Positions 1 to 8,346 of a stretch of DNA of 39,073 bases are shown here, piece by piece. The position numbers and the translations under genes are program-made. Source of the stretch: Acetobacteraceae bacterium (GTDB taxonomy: Bacteria; Pseudomonadota; Alphaproteobacteria; Acetobacterales; Acetobacteraceae); contig JARLIJ010000387.1 in NCBI GenBank assembly GCA_031291795.1, forward strand, positions 1 to 39,073. The letters run 5' to 3'. The notes below the pieces were generated by a model that did not search any database, was not told the origin of the DNA, and saw only the letters and a program-made list of their open reading frames with translations. Each line of letters starts with the position of its first letter. Position 1 is the first letter of the stretch.

Positions 1-373
1 CGACATAGGCGGTGATCATGTCGGCGCCCGACGCATCCAGCGCCTCCGCCTCCGCCAAGATCGCCGGTACCAGCACCGTGCTCGGATGTCCGCGCAGCGC
101 CACGTCGTCATAGTCGAGCGCATGGGCGGCGGTGCCGTTGATCCAGGCAGCCTCCGGCGCCGGGCTCTTGCGGCTGCCGAAGGTCAGCGTGGACGGGCCA
201 TCCCCGGGGGCCAGGACCTCGGTCATGATGCGCACCGAATCTTCGTTGCGGCCAACGATCATCGTGCCGATGCAGTCGATGAAGCCCATGCGGGCGACCC
301 GCACCACCTCATCGGGCAGGCGGTTCGGCGACAGGTCGGCGACGAACTGGCCGAGGGCTTTTGTCAGGGCCAT
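1..373 (-). CDS. MmgE/PrpD family protein, N-terminal part (cut by window edge)
   Basis: The reverse strand reads from an ATG at 373 to the left window edge without a stop, giving about 124 residues. The start MALTKALGQFVADL and the motif INGTAAHALDYDDV are typical of the MmgE/PrpD family, which includes 2-methylcitrate dehydratase and other dehydratases or isomerases. A GGAGGAAGCCGCCA stretch directly before the ATG gives a good ribosome binding site. The gene follows the amidohydrolase at 547-2085 on the same strand after 173 bp with no recognised gene, so it is probably the last visible member of that transport and catabolic operon. The substrate cannot be read from the sequence. The C-terminal part lies outside the window. 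Confidence 0.85.
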   Translation of the reverse strand, partial: MALTKALGQFVADLSPNRLPDEVVRVARMGFIDCIGTMIVGRNEDSVRIMTEVLAPGDGPSTLTFGSRKSPAPEAAWINGTAAHALDYDDVALRGHPSTVLVPAILAEAEALDASGADMITAYV

Positions 374-546
374 TGGCGGCTTCCTCCTTGGACGGGCGCA
401 TGCGAACGGGCGTCATCGTGCCCATCAGGGCGCGTTTTGCTGCGATCCGCAAGTCGGTCCCGCCGGTCCAGGGGATGCGGCATGCTTCCTTTCAGGAAGG
501 GCGACGAGGGAACGACGCCGCGTGCCGCTCCCTCGACCTTGTTGGA

Positions 547-2085
547 TCAGACGCGGGAGCTTGGCTTGTAGAACGGCTCGTGGCGGGCCGGATCCATATA
601 GTCGGCGTAGAACGCCTTCACGTGCGGCAGCAGCGCCTTCGACAAGCCGCGCCGTTCCACCTCGTCATCGGTCAGGGCGTTCGACAGCTCATCGTGCAGC
701 GCCTTCAGCGCGGCATCGCGATCGACCTTGGTGAAGCGGCCGTCGGCGTAGACCACCTCGCCGTCGCAGATCACGCTGCGCACGCCTTCGGTCTTGGCGC
801 GCAGCAGCACCGCGTCCAGCAGCGGCGTCTCGGCATCGAGATACGGGTAGCTGATCTGCTCCCAGTCCATCAGCACCATGTCGGCGGCACGTCCGACCGC
901 AAGCGTGCCGATGGTGTCGCCGAACGCCGTGGTCTTCGCCCCGCCCGAGGTCGCCATGCGGAACACCTGCGCTGCGGTGGGCACGCTGTCGTCCATGCCG
1001 GGCACGCGATGGGCTCGCAGCACCATGCGCATCTCCTGCAGCATGTCGCGATCGTCGTTGATCCCGGCTTCATCGATGCCGATGGCGGTGTTGATGCCCA
1101 TCGCCTCGAACCGATTCAGCGCCGCGACGCCAGACCGCAGGCGGAAATTCGACGAGCAGTTGTGGCACACGCAGGTGCCGGTTTCCGCCGCACGTTCGAT
1201 GTCCTTCTCGTTCAGCCACACGCCGTGGCCCAGCGTCATCTGCGGCCCGAGCAGGCCGAAGCGGTCGATGTATTCCAGCGCGGTGCAGCCACCGCGGCGT
1301 TCGGCGTAGGCCTTCTGGTAAGCGGTCTCCACCAGATGCATGTGCAGCGGCACGCCGTATCTGCTCGACGTGTCGGACAGCCGCTTCAACGCCTCGTCGG
1401 AACACCAGTGCAGATTGGCCGGCGCCAACTGGATCTTTGCGCGGCGGGCGGGCTTGTAGCGCGCGTACTGGTCCTCGAACAGCGCCATGTAGTCGTTGAG
1501 CGACAACTGCATCCGGTCGTACCAGCGCTTCAGCGCCGGCCGCACATCGGACGGCACGCTGGCCAGGAAATCCTCGTCGCGCTGGTAGACCAGCCGGTTC
1601 TGGTCGCGCACCGCGAAGCAGTACGACACCCGCATCCCGATATCCTGGTAGGCGCGGATCACCTCGTCGGCCCCCGCGCTCACCTGCGCCAGATTGCCGG
1701 GGATCCAGCCATGGATGTGCTGCACGGTGGTGATGCCCGAGGCGATCATCTCGAACGCGGAATACAGCGTGTCGAGGTAGAGGTTCAGGTTGCGCGACAC
1801 CATGCGCGTGACGAACCACAGCTCCAGCGGCATGTCGGGGGAACCGAGCTGGAAGGGGGTGAGGCCGACATGGTGGTGGCCGTTGACGAAGCCGGGCAGC
1901 AGGATTTCGCGGCCGGTGCCGATCACCTCCACGTTCGGATACTGCTTCGCCAGGTCGTCGAACGTGCCGATGGCGGTGACGATGCCGTCTTCCTGCAGCA
2001 CCGCGCCGCCCTGGATCTCGTTCCAGCTATGGCGGTCGATGGCATGCGTGATCAGGGAACGGCTGCGGATCAGCGAGGCGGCCAA
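547..2085 (-). CDS. Amidohydrolase, ATZ/TRZ (cytosine deaminase-like) family
   Basis: A 512-residue metal-dependent hydrolase of the amidohydrolase superfamily. The metal ligands are visible in order: the HxH of PGFVNGHHHVG (H70, H72), H250 in LHMHLVET, H287 in TLGHGVW and D338 in AIGIDEAG. E253 of the HLVE motif is the expected proton shuttle. This arrangement is typical of enzymes that deaminate or dechlorinate N-heterocycles (TrzN, AtzB, guanine or S-adenosylhomocysteine deaminases). Translation appears to start at a TTG (2085) with GGGAG 8 nt upstream; no ATG lies nearby in frame. The gene lies 23 bp downstream of an ABC transporter ATPase on the same strand, so the transported compound is probably its substrate. 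The exact substrate is unknown. Confidence 0.88.
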   Translation of the reverse strand: MAASLIRSRSLITHAIDRHSWNEIQGGAVLQEDGIVTAIGTFDDLAKQYPNVEVIGTGREILLPGFVNGHHHVGLTPFQLGSPDMPLELWFVTRMVSRNLNLYLDTLYSAFEMIASGITTVQHIHGWIPGNLAQVSAGADEVIRAYQDIGMRVSYCFAVRDQNRLVYQRDEDFLASVPSDVRPALKRWYDRMQLSLNDYMALFEDQYARYKPARRAKIQLAPANLHWCSDEALKRLSDTSSRYGVPLHMHLVETAYQKAYAERRGGCTALEYIDRFGLLGPQMTLGHGVWLNEKDIERAAETGTCVCHNCSSNFRLRSGVAALNRFEAMGINTAIGIDEAGINDDRDMLQEMRMVLRAHRVPGMDDSVPTAAQVFRMATSGGAKTTAFGDTIGTLAVGRAADMVLMDWEQISYPYLDAETPLLDAVLLRAKTEGVRSVICDGEVVYADGRFTKVDRDAALKALHDELSNALTDDEVERRGLSKALLPHVKAFYADYMDPARHEPFYKPSSRV

Positions 2086-2108
2086 GATGGTTTCTCCCGA
2101 AACTGAGT

Positions 2109-2933
2109 CTACGATGCGACGAGCGCTTCCTGTTCGGCGAAGGCGCGGTCGACTTCATCCTGCAACTGGGCGGTCAGATGCCGGCGCAAGGCTTCGGCCT
2201 CCGGCGAGAACGGATCGCGCGGGCGGGGCAGGTCCACCTTCACGATGGTCTTGATGCGCCCCGGCCGGGCGGTGAACACCACCACCCGGTCGGCCAGCGC
2301 CACGGCTTCGTCGATATGATGCGTGACGAACATGACCGAGGCACCGGACACCCGCCACACGTCGAGCAGGAAGTCCTGCATCTTGGCCCGCGTCTGCACG
2401 TCCAGCGCGGCGAACGGCTCGTCCATCAGCAGCACCTTCGGCTGCATCGCCAAAGCGCGCGCCACGGCCACGCGCTGGCGCATGCCGCCGGATAGCTCAT
2501 CGGGGCGCTTGTCGATCGCCTCGCTCAGCCCGACGCGCTGCAAGGTCTGGCGGGCGATTTCGGCGCGTTCGGCCGGCGGCCTGCCGGCGATCGACAGGCC
2601 GAACGCGACGTTCTGGCCGACCGTCAGCCAGGGGAACAGCGAGGCCTCCTGGAAGATCAGGCTGCGTTCGGGGGACGGTTTCTCGACCGGGTCGCCAAAC
2701 GACCACAGGCCGCCACCGGTCGCGTCCTCCAACCCTGCGATCAGGTAGAGCAAGGTCGACTTGCCGCAGCCCGAGGGGCCCAGCAGGACGACGAACTCAC
2801 CCGGCGCGATGTCCAGGTCGATGCCGCGCAGGGCCTCATGCGCGCGCGGCGTGCCAGGTGCCCAGACCTTCGCCACGTCGCGGCAGACGACGGCGTTGCG
2901 CGATGAGATCGGGCGCATCGGTTCAGAGGCCAC
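2109..2933 (-). CDS. ABC transporter ATP-binding protein, nitrate/sulfonate/taurine type
   Basis: A 274-residue ABC ATPase that energises import through the neighbouring permease. It shows Walker A GPSGCGKST (52-60), Q-loop Q95, signature LSGGMRQR (147-154), Walker B LLMDEP (to E172) and switch H205. The closest known families are SsuB/TauB and similar ATPases of aliphatic sulfonate, nitrate or pyrimidine-precursor importers. Its start overlaps the end of the permease gene by 11 bp, indicating translational coupling. The substrate is not readable from the ATPase. Confidence 0.93.
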   Translation of the reverse strand: MASEPMRPISSRNAVVCRDVAKVWAPGTPRAHEALRGIDLDIAPGEFVVLLGPSGCGKSTLLYLIAGLEDATGGGLWSFGDPVEKPSPERSLIFQEASLFPWLTVGQNVAFGLSIAGRPPAERAEIARQTLQRVGLSEAIDKRPDELSGGMRQRVAVARALAMQPKVLLMDEPFAALDVQTRAKMQDFLLDVWRVSGASVMFVTHHIDEAVALADRVVVFTARPGRIKTIVKVDLPRPRDPFSPEAEALRRHLTAQLQDEVDRAFAEQEALVAS

Positions 2934-3849
2934 GCAGCACCGCCGTGCCTTGCGGCACCCAGTAGAGCAGCTTGCGCTGGGCCAGCCGCATCGCGAAGTC
3001 GAACAAGAAGCCCAGCACGCCGATCAGCGCGATGGTGAAGAACACCAGCGAGGGATTGAAGGTGTTGCGCGCCAGCATGATGACCTGGCCGAGGCCGTAG
3101 CCGACGCCGGTCGCCTCGGCCACCAGGACGACCATCCAGGCGGCGAACAGGTTGAAGCGCAGCACGACGAAAAGCTGCGGCAGGATGGCCGGGACGATCA
3201 CCCGCATGTAGGTCTGCCGCTTCGACGCCCCCATGGTGCGCGCGACGTTGATCAGGTTGCGGTTGACGTTGTCGATCTGGTTGATGGTCGCCAGCACCAT
3301 GTGGAACAGCAGCGCGATCACCACCATGAACACGGCCGGTCCGTTGCCGATGCCGAACAGGAAGATCGCGACCGGCAGCCACGCAATCGGGGAGACCGGG
3401 GCCAACAGCGTGATCGTCGGCAGCGTCAGCCGCCCGAACACCCGGAAGTAACGGATGGCGACTCCGATCGTCACCGCCAGCGTGGAGGCGATCACCAGGC
3501 CGGCGAACACCCGTCCGGTCGTCGCCAGGATCGTATAGAACACCGCAGCCGCGGAACTTGGTACCCCGCCCTGGCCGGCGCCGATCTGCCAGCGGTTGAC
3601 CGTGTTGAAGAACTTCGCCTGGTCGGCGATGTTGCCGATGAAGATATGCGGCGGCGGCAGCAGCTTGGCGTCGGCCCAGCCGACCGCCCACAGCACCTCC
3701 CAGATCCCGGCGAACAGCCCGATCGAGGCCGCCCCCCACAGGATCGTCGGCGCAACCGCGATCACAGCGGCAACCCAGCGCGGCCACGTCAAGGTCTGCC
3801 CGCCCGCGCCGGAACGGCTTGCGCGGGCGGCCTGCGAGATGGCTGACAT
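2923..3849 (-). CDS. ABC transporter permease, SsuC/TauC type
   Basis: A 308-residue inner-membrane permease of the binding-protein-dependent family. About six hydrophobic helices are visible, and the EAA-type ATPase contact loop reads INVARTMGASKRQTYMRVIVP. It lies 1 bp downstream of the solute-binding protein gene and overlaps the ATPase gene by 11 bp, so the three form one importer. The family normally transports sulfonates, nitrate, or thiamine or pyrimidine precursors. Confidence 0.92.
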   Translation of the reverse strand: MSAISQAARASRSGAGGQTLTWPRWVAAVIAVAPTILWGAASIGLFAGIWEVLWAVGWADAKLLPPPHIFIGNIADQAKFFNTVNRWQIGAGQGGVPSSAAAVFYTILATTGRVFAGLVIASTLAVTIGVAIRYFRVFGRLTLPTITLLAPVSPIAWLPVAIFLFGIGNGPAVFMVVIALLFHMVLATINQIDNVNRNLINVARTMGASKRQTYMRVIVPAILPQLFVVLRFNLFAAWMVVLVAEATGVGYGLGQVIMLARNTFNPSLVFFTIALIGVLGFLFDFAMRLAQRKLLYWVPQGTAVLRGL

Positions 3850-3850
3850 C

Positions 3851-4909
3851 TCAGGCGGACTTGTACTTCAGCTGGCTGTAGAGGTCCTGGTTCTCGGCAA
3901 TCACCGCCTCCAGCAGCGTCCAGTCGATGGAATCGCGACCCGGATGGCTCTTGATGTAGCCCATCTCCTTGATGGACTCGACGCGGTCCAGGATGAACTG
4001 GGTCTGGCTGCGCGCATCCACCACCGAAGGCTGCTTCGACATCGCGATCTTCGCGTTCTCCATCGAGGTCTTATAGTACGGCCCGACCAGGATCTGCAGC
4101 GTCTCATCCGGCTTGGTCTCGGCCATCAGCTGGGCCTTCATCATGCCCTTGATCAGCGCCTTCAGGCCGGCCGGGTTCTGCTTGATCAGGTCGTTGCGCA
4201 CCGCCAGCACGCAGTCGGTGTAGCCCTTGCCATAGATGTCGGTGCCGTCCGACAGCTTGACGCTGCCCTTCACGTCGTTGAGCAGGGCGGTGCCGTAGGG
4301 CTCGACGGTGCAGATCATGTCGAGCGCGCCAGCCTTGAATGCCTCCACAGCTTCTGGGGTGTTGCCCATGTAGCGGACGGTGATGTCTTTGAAGTCCACG
4401 CCGTGCTTCTTAAACCAGTCGTATGGCATGACCTCCAGCGTATCCATCTGGAACGTACCGAGGGTCTTGCCCTTCAGCTTGGCGGGGCTGTCCAGGCCGG
4501 GCTGGGCGATCAGCACCAGGCCCTCGATGCCGCCGCCGGCCACGATCGTGACGGGCGCGCCGGCGTCGTGCAGGGCGATGAAGCTGGTGTACGGCATCAG
4601 CCCCGCATCCACCTGGCCGGCGCCCAGAAAGGTCACCATGTCGGCGTTGCTTGGGGTCATCACGAAGTCGATGACCAGCCCGTCACCCTTGGCGGTCTGC
4701 AGCGCGTTGGTCAGGAAGTAGTTCAGGTTGCAGAACCCGGACCCGTGAATCGACTTGATGTGGCTCTCGGCGGCTAGGGCCTTGCCGCTGACGCCGGCGC
4801 CGATCGCGAGGGTCAGCGTGCTCGCCGCGGTCGCGCGGAGAAAGCCCCGCCGGCCGAAATCCATCGAACGCAGGGCCGAGAGCGACGCCATTCCGAACCG
4901 TTCACACAT
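3851..4909 (-). CDS. ABC transporter substrate-binding protein, NMT1/SsuA-like, Tat-exported
   Basis: Periplasmic binding protein of about 352 residues, first gene of the transporter operon. The N-terminus carries a twin-arginine signal (GRRGFLRATAAS, a hydrophobic stretch, then cleavage probably after ALA-AE), which suggests Tat export of a folded protein. The mature part is like NMT1/THI5, SsuA and TauA proteins that bind sulfonates, nitrate or pyrimidine-type compounds. The ATG at 4909 was chosen because GGAG lies 7 nt upstream; a longer in-frame form begins at 4975 but has no such site and would put extra residues before the signal. The ligand is unknown; the downstream amidohydrolase hints at a nitrogenous compound. 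Confidence 0.88.
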   Translation of the reverse strand: MCERFGMASLSALRSMDFGRRGFLRATAASTLTLAIGAGVSGKALAAESHIKSIHGSGFCNLNYFLTNALQTAKGDGLVIDFVMTPSNADMVTFLGAGQVDAGLMPYTSFIALHDAGAPVTIVAGGGIEGLVLIAQPGLDSPAKLKGKTLGTFQMDTLEVMPYDWFKKHGVDFKDITVRYMGNTPEAVEAFKAGALDMICTVEPYGTALLNDVKGSVKLSDGTDIYGKGYTDCVLAVRNDLIKQNPAGLKALIKGMMKAQLMAETKPDETLQILVGPYYKTSMENAKIAMSKQPSVVDARSQTQFILDRVESIKEMGYIKSHPGRDSIDWTLLEAVIAENQDLYSQLKYKSA

Positions 4910-5035
4910 GCCAGATCTCCGAGGGTTGCGCCGGCCTTGCGGCTGGGCGATTGCCCAGGGGAATGCGATTGGCATGCCATTCGATAAATCATGGAAATCG
5001 GCACGAAATCGTGCATGCCGGGAGGCGATGGGAGC

Positions 5036-5064
5036 CTAAAATCAGGTCAGTTCCGACCGGTCAA
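5036..5064 (-). promoter_or_regulatory. Possible sigma-70-type promoter of the ABC/amidohydrolase operon
   Basis: On the minus strand TTGACC (5064-5059) and TTTTAG (5041-5036) are 17 bp apart, a plausible -35/-10 pair about 130 bp before the binding-protein ATG. The -35 overlaps GACCGGTC and flanking GGTCAG/GACC half-sites that could be an operator. The -10 is weak, and the call rests on pattern only. Confidence 0.28.
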
Positions 5065-5133
5065 CACGAACCTGCCTATAGTGTGTTCACTTTCGCCGCC
5101 GCGAGGACCGTTGGCGCAGCCACAGCCGCCCTG

Positions 5134-5715
5134 TCACGGCACCGTGAGCGGGGCCTGTTCGACCGGCGCCGCGGGCGCGGTGCCCGAGGTCAGCCAATCG
5201 CGGAGCACGCGCCGCACCTGGTACTCGAACTCGACGTTCATCGCGTCCATCTCGGCCTTCACCATGTCGTACAGCGTGCCCCGCAGGCTGTCGATGTCGC
5301 CGGTGTGCTGGCGGCTGATGCGTGCCTCGGCAAAGCCGGCCCGCTGGTTGTCGGCGCTGTAGACGTCCAGCCGCACGGCCATCGACCCGTCGATGACGTC
5401 GCCGCGCCGGGTCAGCGACGCATCCTGGATCGAGAACACCGCCCGGCCGGTGGCGCCGAACGCCTGCAGCCGGTCCTCCGCCATGGCCCGCAGCGCATCC
5501 ACCGGATGCACCGGGGCCCGCAAGCTGACATCCGGCGCCATCCCGGAGGGGACGAAGCGCGGCTCGATCGAGACGCTGGCGACGTTCAGCCGGATCGGCG
5601 GCAGGTAGCTGTAGCGCAGCGCGGGGAAGTCCTGGGGCTCCCCGTCGCCGCCGCATGCCGCGAGCAGCAGCGGCAGCAGCAGTGCAGCGCGGCGCGTCAG
5701 GCCTTGGGTGGTCAT
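5134..5715 (-). CDS. Predicted lipoprotein of unknown function
   Basis: A 193-residue protein starting MTTQGLTRRAALLLPLLLAACGG, a lipoprotein signal with the lipobox LAAC-G, so it is probably anchored to a membrane facing the periplasm. The ATG at 5715 has GGAG 10 nt upstream. No catalytic motif was recognised in the rest, which has alternating charged and beta-type sequence and a Pro/Ala-rich tail. It lies 26 bp after hslO on the same strand and may be cotranscribed with it. Confidence 0.75.
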   Translation of the reverse strand: MTTQGLTRRAALLLPLLLAACGGDGEPQDFPALRYSYLPPIRLNVASVSIEPRFVPSGMAPDVSLRAPVHPVDALRAMAEDRLQAFGATGRAVFSIQDASLTRRGDVIDGSMAVRLDVYSADNQRAGFAEARISRQHTGDIDSLRGTLYDMVKAEMDAMNVEFEYQVRRVLRDWLTSGTAPAAPVEQAPLTVP

Positions 5716-5741
5716 TCGGATCTGGCTCCGTTCCGGGTGGG

Positions 5742-6713
5742 TCAATCGTGCCGCGGTTCGGCGGTCGGCTTGCCGTGCACGTCCTGGCGGGGGAAGCGGA
5801 AATCGTAGTTGCAGAACTCGCACGTCATGACGATGTCGCCATCCACGGCCATATGGTCCAGGTCATCGTCGGGGAAGCCCTCCAGGATGCCCGCCAGCCG
5901 CGCCCGCGAGCAGCGGCAGCCATAGGACAGTGCCCGCGCACGGTCTACCGCCACCCCCTCGGTATGGAACAGCCGGTAAAGCAGCCGTTCGGGCGGCAGG
6001 TCGTCGTCGAGCAATTCCGAATCGCTCAGCGTGGCAGCCAGGGCCATGGCGGTCCGCCAGCTTTCCTCCTGCGCCTGGTCATCCAGCGTGGGGTCGATGC
6101 CGCCGGCGCCGGCGATCCGTTCCAGGATCAGCGCGCCGGCCCGCCATCCGGCCGGCGTGTGCTCGCAGGCGAGGTGCACCTGGCAGCGCAACTGTTCGCT
6201 GGTGGCGAAATAATGCAGTGCCAACTCGGCCAGGTTGCCGCCCTCGATCGCAACGATCCCCTGGTGGCGGCTCTCGTCCGGCCCCTGGTCGACGGTGAAG
6301 GCCAGGTAGCCGGCTCCGAGCATCGCTTCGGCGGAGGGGGAGGGGTCGTCGGCGAGCAGGGCGGCGAGCTTGTCGGCATCGGCGCGGGCATAGCCGCGCA
6401 GCGCGCCGGTTTCGGTGCAATCGGCCAGTAGGATCGAGACCGGGCCGTCGCCCTTGGCCTGCAGGCTGAACGAGCCGCGGAACTTCAGCGCGGTCGACAG
6501 CGCCGAGGCGAGCGCCAGCGCCTGCCCGACCAGCCGGGTCGTCACCGGATGGTTGTCATGGCGAGTCAGCAGCGCGTCGGCGAGCGGGCCGAGGCGCACG
6601 AGCCGCCCGCGCACCGGGCGCTGCGGCAGGAAGAACGGCGTGACACCGCGCGGGACCACGAGGTCGGGCACCGGCGGGCGGCCGCCGTCCAGGAAAGCGG
6701 GAGTTTCGGACAT
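5742..6713 (-). CDS. hslO: Hsp33 redox-regulated chaperone
   Basis: A 323-residue Hsp33-family chaperone. Oxidation of its zinc-bound cysteines in the cytoplasm turns on holdase activity that protects unfolding proteins. The zinc cysteines are visible in the canonical CxC...CxxC spacing: C256 and C258 (GCRCSR), then C288 and C291 (TCEFCNYDF). The start MSETPAFLDGG at 6713 fits the family length, although the Shine-Dalgarno sequence is weak; the longer open frame upstream runs through a tandem repeat and is not believed. In many alphaproteobacteria hslO directly follows argD-argF; here those genes lie about 5 kb away on the other strand. Confidence 0.93.
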   Translation of the reverse strand: MSETPAFLDGGRPPVPDLVVPRGVTPFFLPQRPVRGRLVRLGPLADALLTRHDNHPVTTRLVGQALALASALSTALKFRGSFSLQAKGDGPVSILLADCTETGALRGYARADADKLAALLADDPSPSAEAMLGAGYLAFTVDQGPDESRHQGIVAIEGGNLAELALHYFATSEQLRCQVHLACEHTPAGWRAGALILERIAGAGGIDPTLDDQAQEESWRTAMALAATLSDSELLDDDLPPERLLYRLFHTEGVAVDRARALSYGCRCSRARLAGILEGFPDDDLDHMAVDGDIVMTCEFCNYDFRFPRQDVHGKPTAEPRHD

Positions 6714-6806
6714 CGCCGCAAGATAGGCACGCGCGGCGCGTCGGGCTACCGTCCGTAAGTGGACGAAGCCGTGAACCGGCGCGGAGCGGCCCGGCGCAGC
6801 TGCGCG

Positions 6807-6974
6807 GGATGGTCGCAGCAGGGCTGCGTGGGGTGGTCGCAGCAGGGCTGCGTGGGGTGGTCGCGGCAGGGCTGCGCGGGGTGGTGGTAGCGGAGTGCCG
6901 TGGGGTGGTCGCAGCGGAGCGGCGTGGGATGACCGTGGCAGAGCTGCGCGGGATGACCGTGGCGGAGGGAGGCG
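6807..6974. repeat. 24-bp tandem repeat, seven units
   Basis: Seven consecutive 24-bp units fill the gap between hslO and the MFS gene. Units begin at 6807, 6831, 6855, 6879, 6903, 6927 and 6951. The first three are nearly identical, each containing GGGCTGCGYG; the later ones diverge. Because the period is a multiple of three, all frames stay open and would read as an 8-residue repeat (like GVVAAGLR), but no start signal supports translation. The rest of the gap (6714-6806 and 6975-7119) shows no recognised feature. Confidence 0.85.
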
Positions 6975-7119
6975 ATGGCCTGAGCGGCCGATCCGTCCGC
7001 CCTTCCGACCGCCACGCTGACCGGTGCGCGCCGGCAACCTCACCCGGTGGCCACGCGCAGCATCCCCGGCTACCCTCCGCGACCCGGCCGAGGCCGGCGG
7101 GGGAGGAAGCGGAGCCGAC

Positions 7120-8283
7120 GTGCGATCCTGGTGCATTCTCGCCGCCCTGGCGCTTGGGCGGATCGCCTTCGGCTACCAGTTCCAGACCGTGGCGACGCTG
7201 GCACCGGACCTGGTGCCACGCTTCCAGTTGTCCTACGCCGCGTTGGGCACGCTGATCGGCGCCTACATGCTGCTGGGGATCTTCGTCGCCTTGCCCCTGG
7301 GCCTGCTCGGCCGCCGCTTCGGGGACCGGCTCGTGCTGGGCTGCGGCATGGCCTTGATGGTGGGCGGCGCCCTGGTCAGCGCGTTCGGCACCGGACCGGA
7401 CGGCATCGCCGCAGGGCGCACCGCAGCCGGCGTCGGGGCCGTCGCCATGATCGTGCTGCAGGGCAAAGTGATCGCCGACTGGTTCGAGGGCCGGCAGTTC
7501 ATGCTGGCGATCAGCATCTCGGTCTGCTCCTACCCGGTTGGCGTCGGCCTGGCCCAGCTCGTGCTGCCGCCGCTGGCCGACGCCCATGGCTGGCGCGCCG
7601 GCTTCCTGTCGGGCGGCCTGCTCGCCGCAATCGCGATGGTCCTGTTCGTCGGCACCTATCGCACGCCACCCCATGTCCGGCCGGTGCCGCGCCGGTTCGC
7701 GCTGCCGAGCGCGCGCGAGTGCCTGCTGCTGGGGATCGCCGGCCTGTGCTGGACTTTCTACACCTCGGGTTGGGCGGCGTTCGCCTCCTACCTGCCGGCG
7801 ACCATGGCGGCGCGCGGGGAGGGGCTGGCACTGACCGCCCTGGCGATGACCATCGTCACCTGGGGCAACGTGCCGGGGACGCTGTTCGGCGGCGGACTGG
7901 TCGCCCGCGTGGGCGGATTCCGTATCTTCCTGGTGGGAACCGGCGCTCTGGTGATCGGCATGGCCGGATCGGCCGTGCTGGACTGGCCGGTGACCTGGGC
8001 GCTCCTGCTGGGCAGCCTGGGTGCGCTGCATCCCGGCGTGATCATGGCGGTCGGCACGCTGTCCGCGCGGTCGGAGAACCGCGCAGTCGGGATGGCGGTG
8101 TTCTATTCGCTGTACTACCTGGGCGGGACGCTCGGCCCCGCCGCCTGCGGCCGCGTTGCCGATCTCTATGGTGGGCCGGCAGGTGGCCTGCTCGGAGCGG
8201 CTGCGATCTCCGCCCTGGCATTGCCGGCATACCTCCTGCACAGGCGGCTGGCGCACCACGAAACGATGCTGGTCCGCGCCTGA
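7120..8283 (+). CDS. MFS transporter (CynX/NarK-like permease)
   Basis: About 387 residues with roughly 12 hydrophobic segments, an MFS permease in the inner membrane. The loop between helices 2 and 3 reads LGLLGRRFGDR, the MFS motif A. Similar proteins include cyanate/nitrate-type and organic-anion permeases, but the substrate cannot be named. The GTG at 7120 was chosen because GGAG lies 5 nt upstream and helix 1 follows quickly; an in-frame GTG at 7024 would add a low-complexity leader. It is divergent from hslO across the tandem repeat. Confidence 0.85.
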   Translation: MRSWCILAALALGRIAFGYQFQTVATLAPDLVPRFQLSYAALGTLIGAYMLLGIFVALPLGLLGRRFGDRLVLGCGMALMVGGALVSAFGTGPDGIAAGRTAAGVGAVAMIVLQGKVIADWFEGRQFMLAISISVCSYPVGVGLAQLVLPPLADAHGWRAGFLSGGLLAAIAMVLFVGTYRTPPHVRPVPRRFALPSARECLLLGIAGLCWTFYTSGWAAFASYLPATMAARGEGLALTALAMTIVTWGNVPGTLFGGGLVARVGGFRIFLVGTGALVIGMAGSAVLDWPVTWALLLGSLGALHPGVIMAVGTLSARSENRAVGMAVFYSLYYLGGTLGPAACGRVADLYGGPAGGLLGAAAISALALPAYLLHRRLAHHETMLVRA

Positions 8284-8346
8284 GGATTATGACTTACCGA
8301 CCTGGGACTTAACGACTTGGCAGGGTTTTGCCGCGATCCTGCCGGT

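Noticed and set aside
361-2106. Long plus-strand open frame across the amidohydrolase region
   Set aside because: Low-complexity His/Arg/Gln-rich translation typical of an antisense shadow; the minus strand holds a full metal-hydrolase motif set.
4910-5133. TPP riboswitch before the NMT1/THI5-like binding protein gene
   Set aside because: The conserved CUGAGA and related core elements of the TPP aptamer could not be found in the correct order.
6807-6974. CRISPR array
   Set aside because: The repeats are directly contiguous with no spacers and decay progressively; no cas genes are present.
5742-7136. Longer Hsp33 reading frame starting at 7136
   Set aside because: The extra N-terminal part is translation of the tandem repeat region; family length and start match 6713.
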